Made by a program: the position numbers and the translations under genes
In this document: positions 4,778-5,548 of the stretch, piece after piece
How the letters are laid out: every line of letters starts with the position of its first letter
Numbering within the stretch: the first letter of the stretch is position 1
DNA from: Clostridiales bacterium
GTDB taxonomy: Bacteria; Bacillota; Clostridia; Saccharofermentanales; Saccharofermentanaceae
DNA: 5,548 nucleotides
Assembly (NCBI GenBank): GCA_016930475.1
Contig: JAFGGR010000217.1
Location: 1-5,548 of the forward strand
Direction: 5' to 3'
The notes under the pieces: model-generated
The model's database searches: none
Told to the model about the DNA's origin: nothing
The model's input: the letters and a program-made list of their open reading frames with translations, nothing else

Positions 4778-5548
4778 CTACCTTACCACTCTACCGGACC
4801 CGTCGCCGCCCAGCAAGGCACGGACCTCGGCGACGCTTACACGGTTGAAGTCCCCGCTGATCGAGTGCTTGAGACAACTTGCCGCAACGGCGAACTCGAG
4901 CGCCTCGGCGTCGGTTTCACAGGAGAGAAGTCCGTAGATCAAGCCGCCCGAAAAGGAATCGCCCCCACCGACGCGATCGACGATGTCGCGGATCTCATAA
5001 CGGTGGCTTAAAAGAAACTCGGAGCCGTTATTCATACAGGCCGACCAGCCGTTACTGTCCGCGCTTTCGCTCTCGCGGAGGGTGACGGCGATTTTTTGAA
5101 GATTCGGGTAGTCCTTAAGGACTTTATCGGTCAACAGGCGGTATTTTTCCGTATCGAGTTCGCCGGATTCAACGTCTACGGCGGTCTCGATCCCGAGCGC
5201 CTTCTGGCAATCCTCTTCGTTGGCGATCAGGATGTCGACGAAGCGGACGATCTCGGGCATGACCTCTTGCGCGGTCGTTCCATATTTCCAGAGATTTTCT
5301 CTATAGTTGAGGTCCAAAGAAACGGTGATCATTTTTTCTTTAGCGAGGCGAAGAGCCTGAAGGGTCAGGTCCGCGGCGCCTTGGGAGAGGGCGGGCGTGA
5401 TCCCCGTCACGTGGATCCAATCAACACCGATGAAGGCGGCGTCCCAGTCGACATCTCCGACGACGGCCCGGGCGATCGAGGAACCCTCACGGTCGTAGAC
5501 GACCTTGCTCGGACGTTGATTCGCACCGGTCTCTAAAAAATAGATTCC
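4778..5548 (-). CDS. kdgK: 2-dehydro-3-deoxygluconokinase (KDG kinase), C-terminal part
   Basis: The C-terminal 256 residues of a cytoplasmic PfkB-family kinase. The family is usually about 310-345 residues, so the first 60-90 lie beyond the right edge and no start is visible. KDG kinase phosphorylates 2-dehydro-3-deoxy-D-gluconate with ATP to KDPG, which KDPG aldolase splits into pyruvate and glyceraldehyde 3-phosphate; this is the lower arm of hexuronate and pectin breakdown. Numbering from the right edge, visible features are GIYFLETGANQRPSKVVYDR (1-20), HVTGITPALS (46-55), LDLNYRENLW (78-87), IANEED (108-113) and the second PfkB signature DRVGGGDSF (191-199). Asp197 in that signature is the expected catalytic base. 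The AASCLKHSI segment and the GDGSGRVVR tail are typical of clostridial KdgK as I remember it. The frame is open to the edge and intact. Expected partners (kdgA, uronate isomerase) would lie upstream, outside the window. Confidence 0.9.
   Translation of the reverse strand, partial: GIYFLETGANQRPSKVVYDREGSSIARAVVGDVDWDAAFIGVDWIHVTGITPALSQGAADLTLQALRLAKEKMITVSLDLNYRENLWKYGTTAQEVMPEIVRFVDILIANEEDCQKALGIETAVDVESGELDTEKYRLLTDKVLKDYPNLQKIAVTLRESESADSNGWSACMNNGSEFLLSHRYEIRDIVDRVGGGDSFSGGLIYGLLSCETDAEALEFAVAASCLKHSISGDFNRVSVAEVRALLGGDGSGRVVR

Noticed and set aside
5096..5536. Plus-strand open frame of 146 codons antisense to kdgK
   Set aside because: The minus strand carries conserved KdgK motifs across the same bases, and no ribosome-binding site supports the plus frame.

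Overview
The window looks like chromosomal DNA from a moderately high-GC Bacillota (Clostridia-like) bacterium, probably an anaerobe. Start codons are preceded by strong AGGAGG-type ribosome-binding sites, and the one very clear promoter is a housekeeping TTGACA-17-TAGAAT. Both argue against Bacteroidota, although one protein carries BACON-like modules that are best known there. The right-hand kinase has the sequence style of clostridial 2-dehydro-3-deoxygluconate kinases. The taxonomic call is inference from these traits only.

Layout from left to right: (1) the first 119 codons of a PfkB-family sugar kinase on the minus strand, closest by eye to fructoselysine 6-kinase, running off the left edge; (2) a divergent intergenic region of about 220 bp with face-to-face promoter candidates and two GC-rich hairpins; (3) an MgtC/SapB-family membrane protein on the plus strand; (4) a short gap with a candidate terminator and then a near-consensus promoter; (5) a 987-residue secreted protein with a signal peptide, a BACON-like module, six InlB-type (Listeria-Bacteroides) repeats and a long C-terminal region containing further BACON-like modules; (6) a 310-bp convergent intergenic region with an orphan promoter candidate and a perfect 18-bp-stem bidirectional terminator; (7) the C-terminal 256 residues of a KdgK-type kinase on the minus strand, entering from the right edge.

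The two kinases belong to the same superfamily and point the same way, and both fit a lifestyle of scavenging sugar acids and glycated amino acids. The two plus-strand genes between them have their own promoters and no evident metabolic link to the kinases. The secreted-protein gene is the likeliest accessory element. Its second half is far more AT-rich than the flanking genes, it is a stand-alone transcription unit, and a near-identical 14-bp sequence lies just outside each end. I found no RNA genes, CRISPR array, insertion sequence or recognisable defence system. The least-explained item is the C-terminal 400 residues of the secreted protein.
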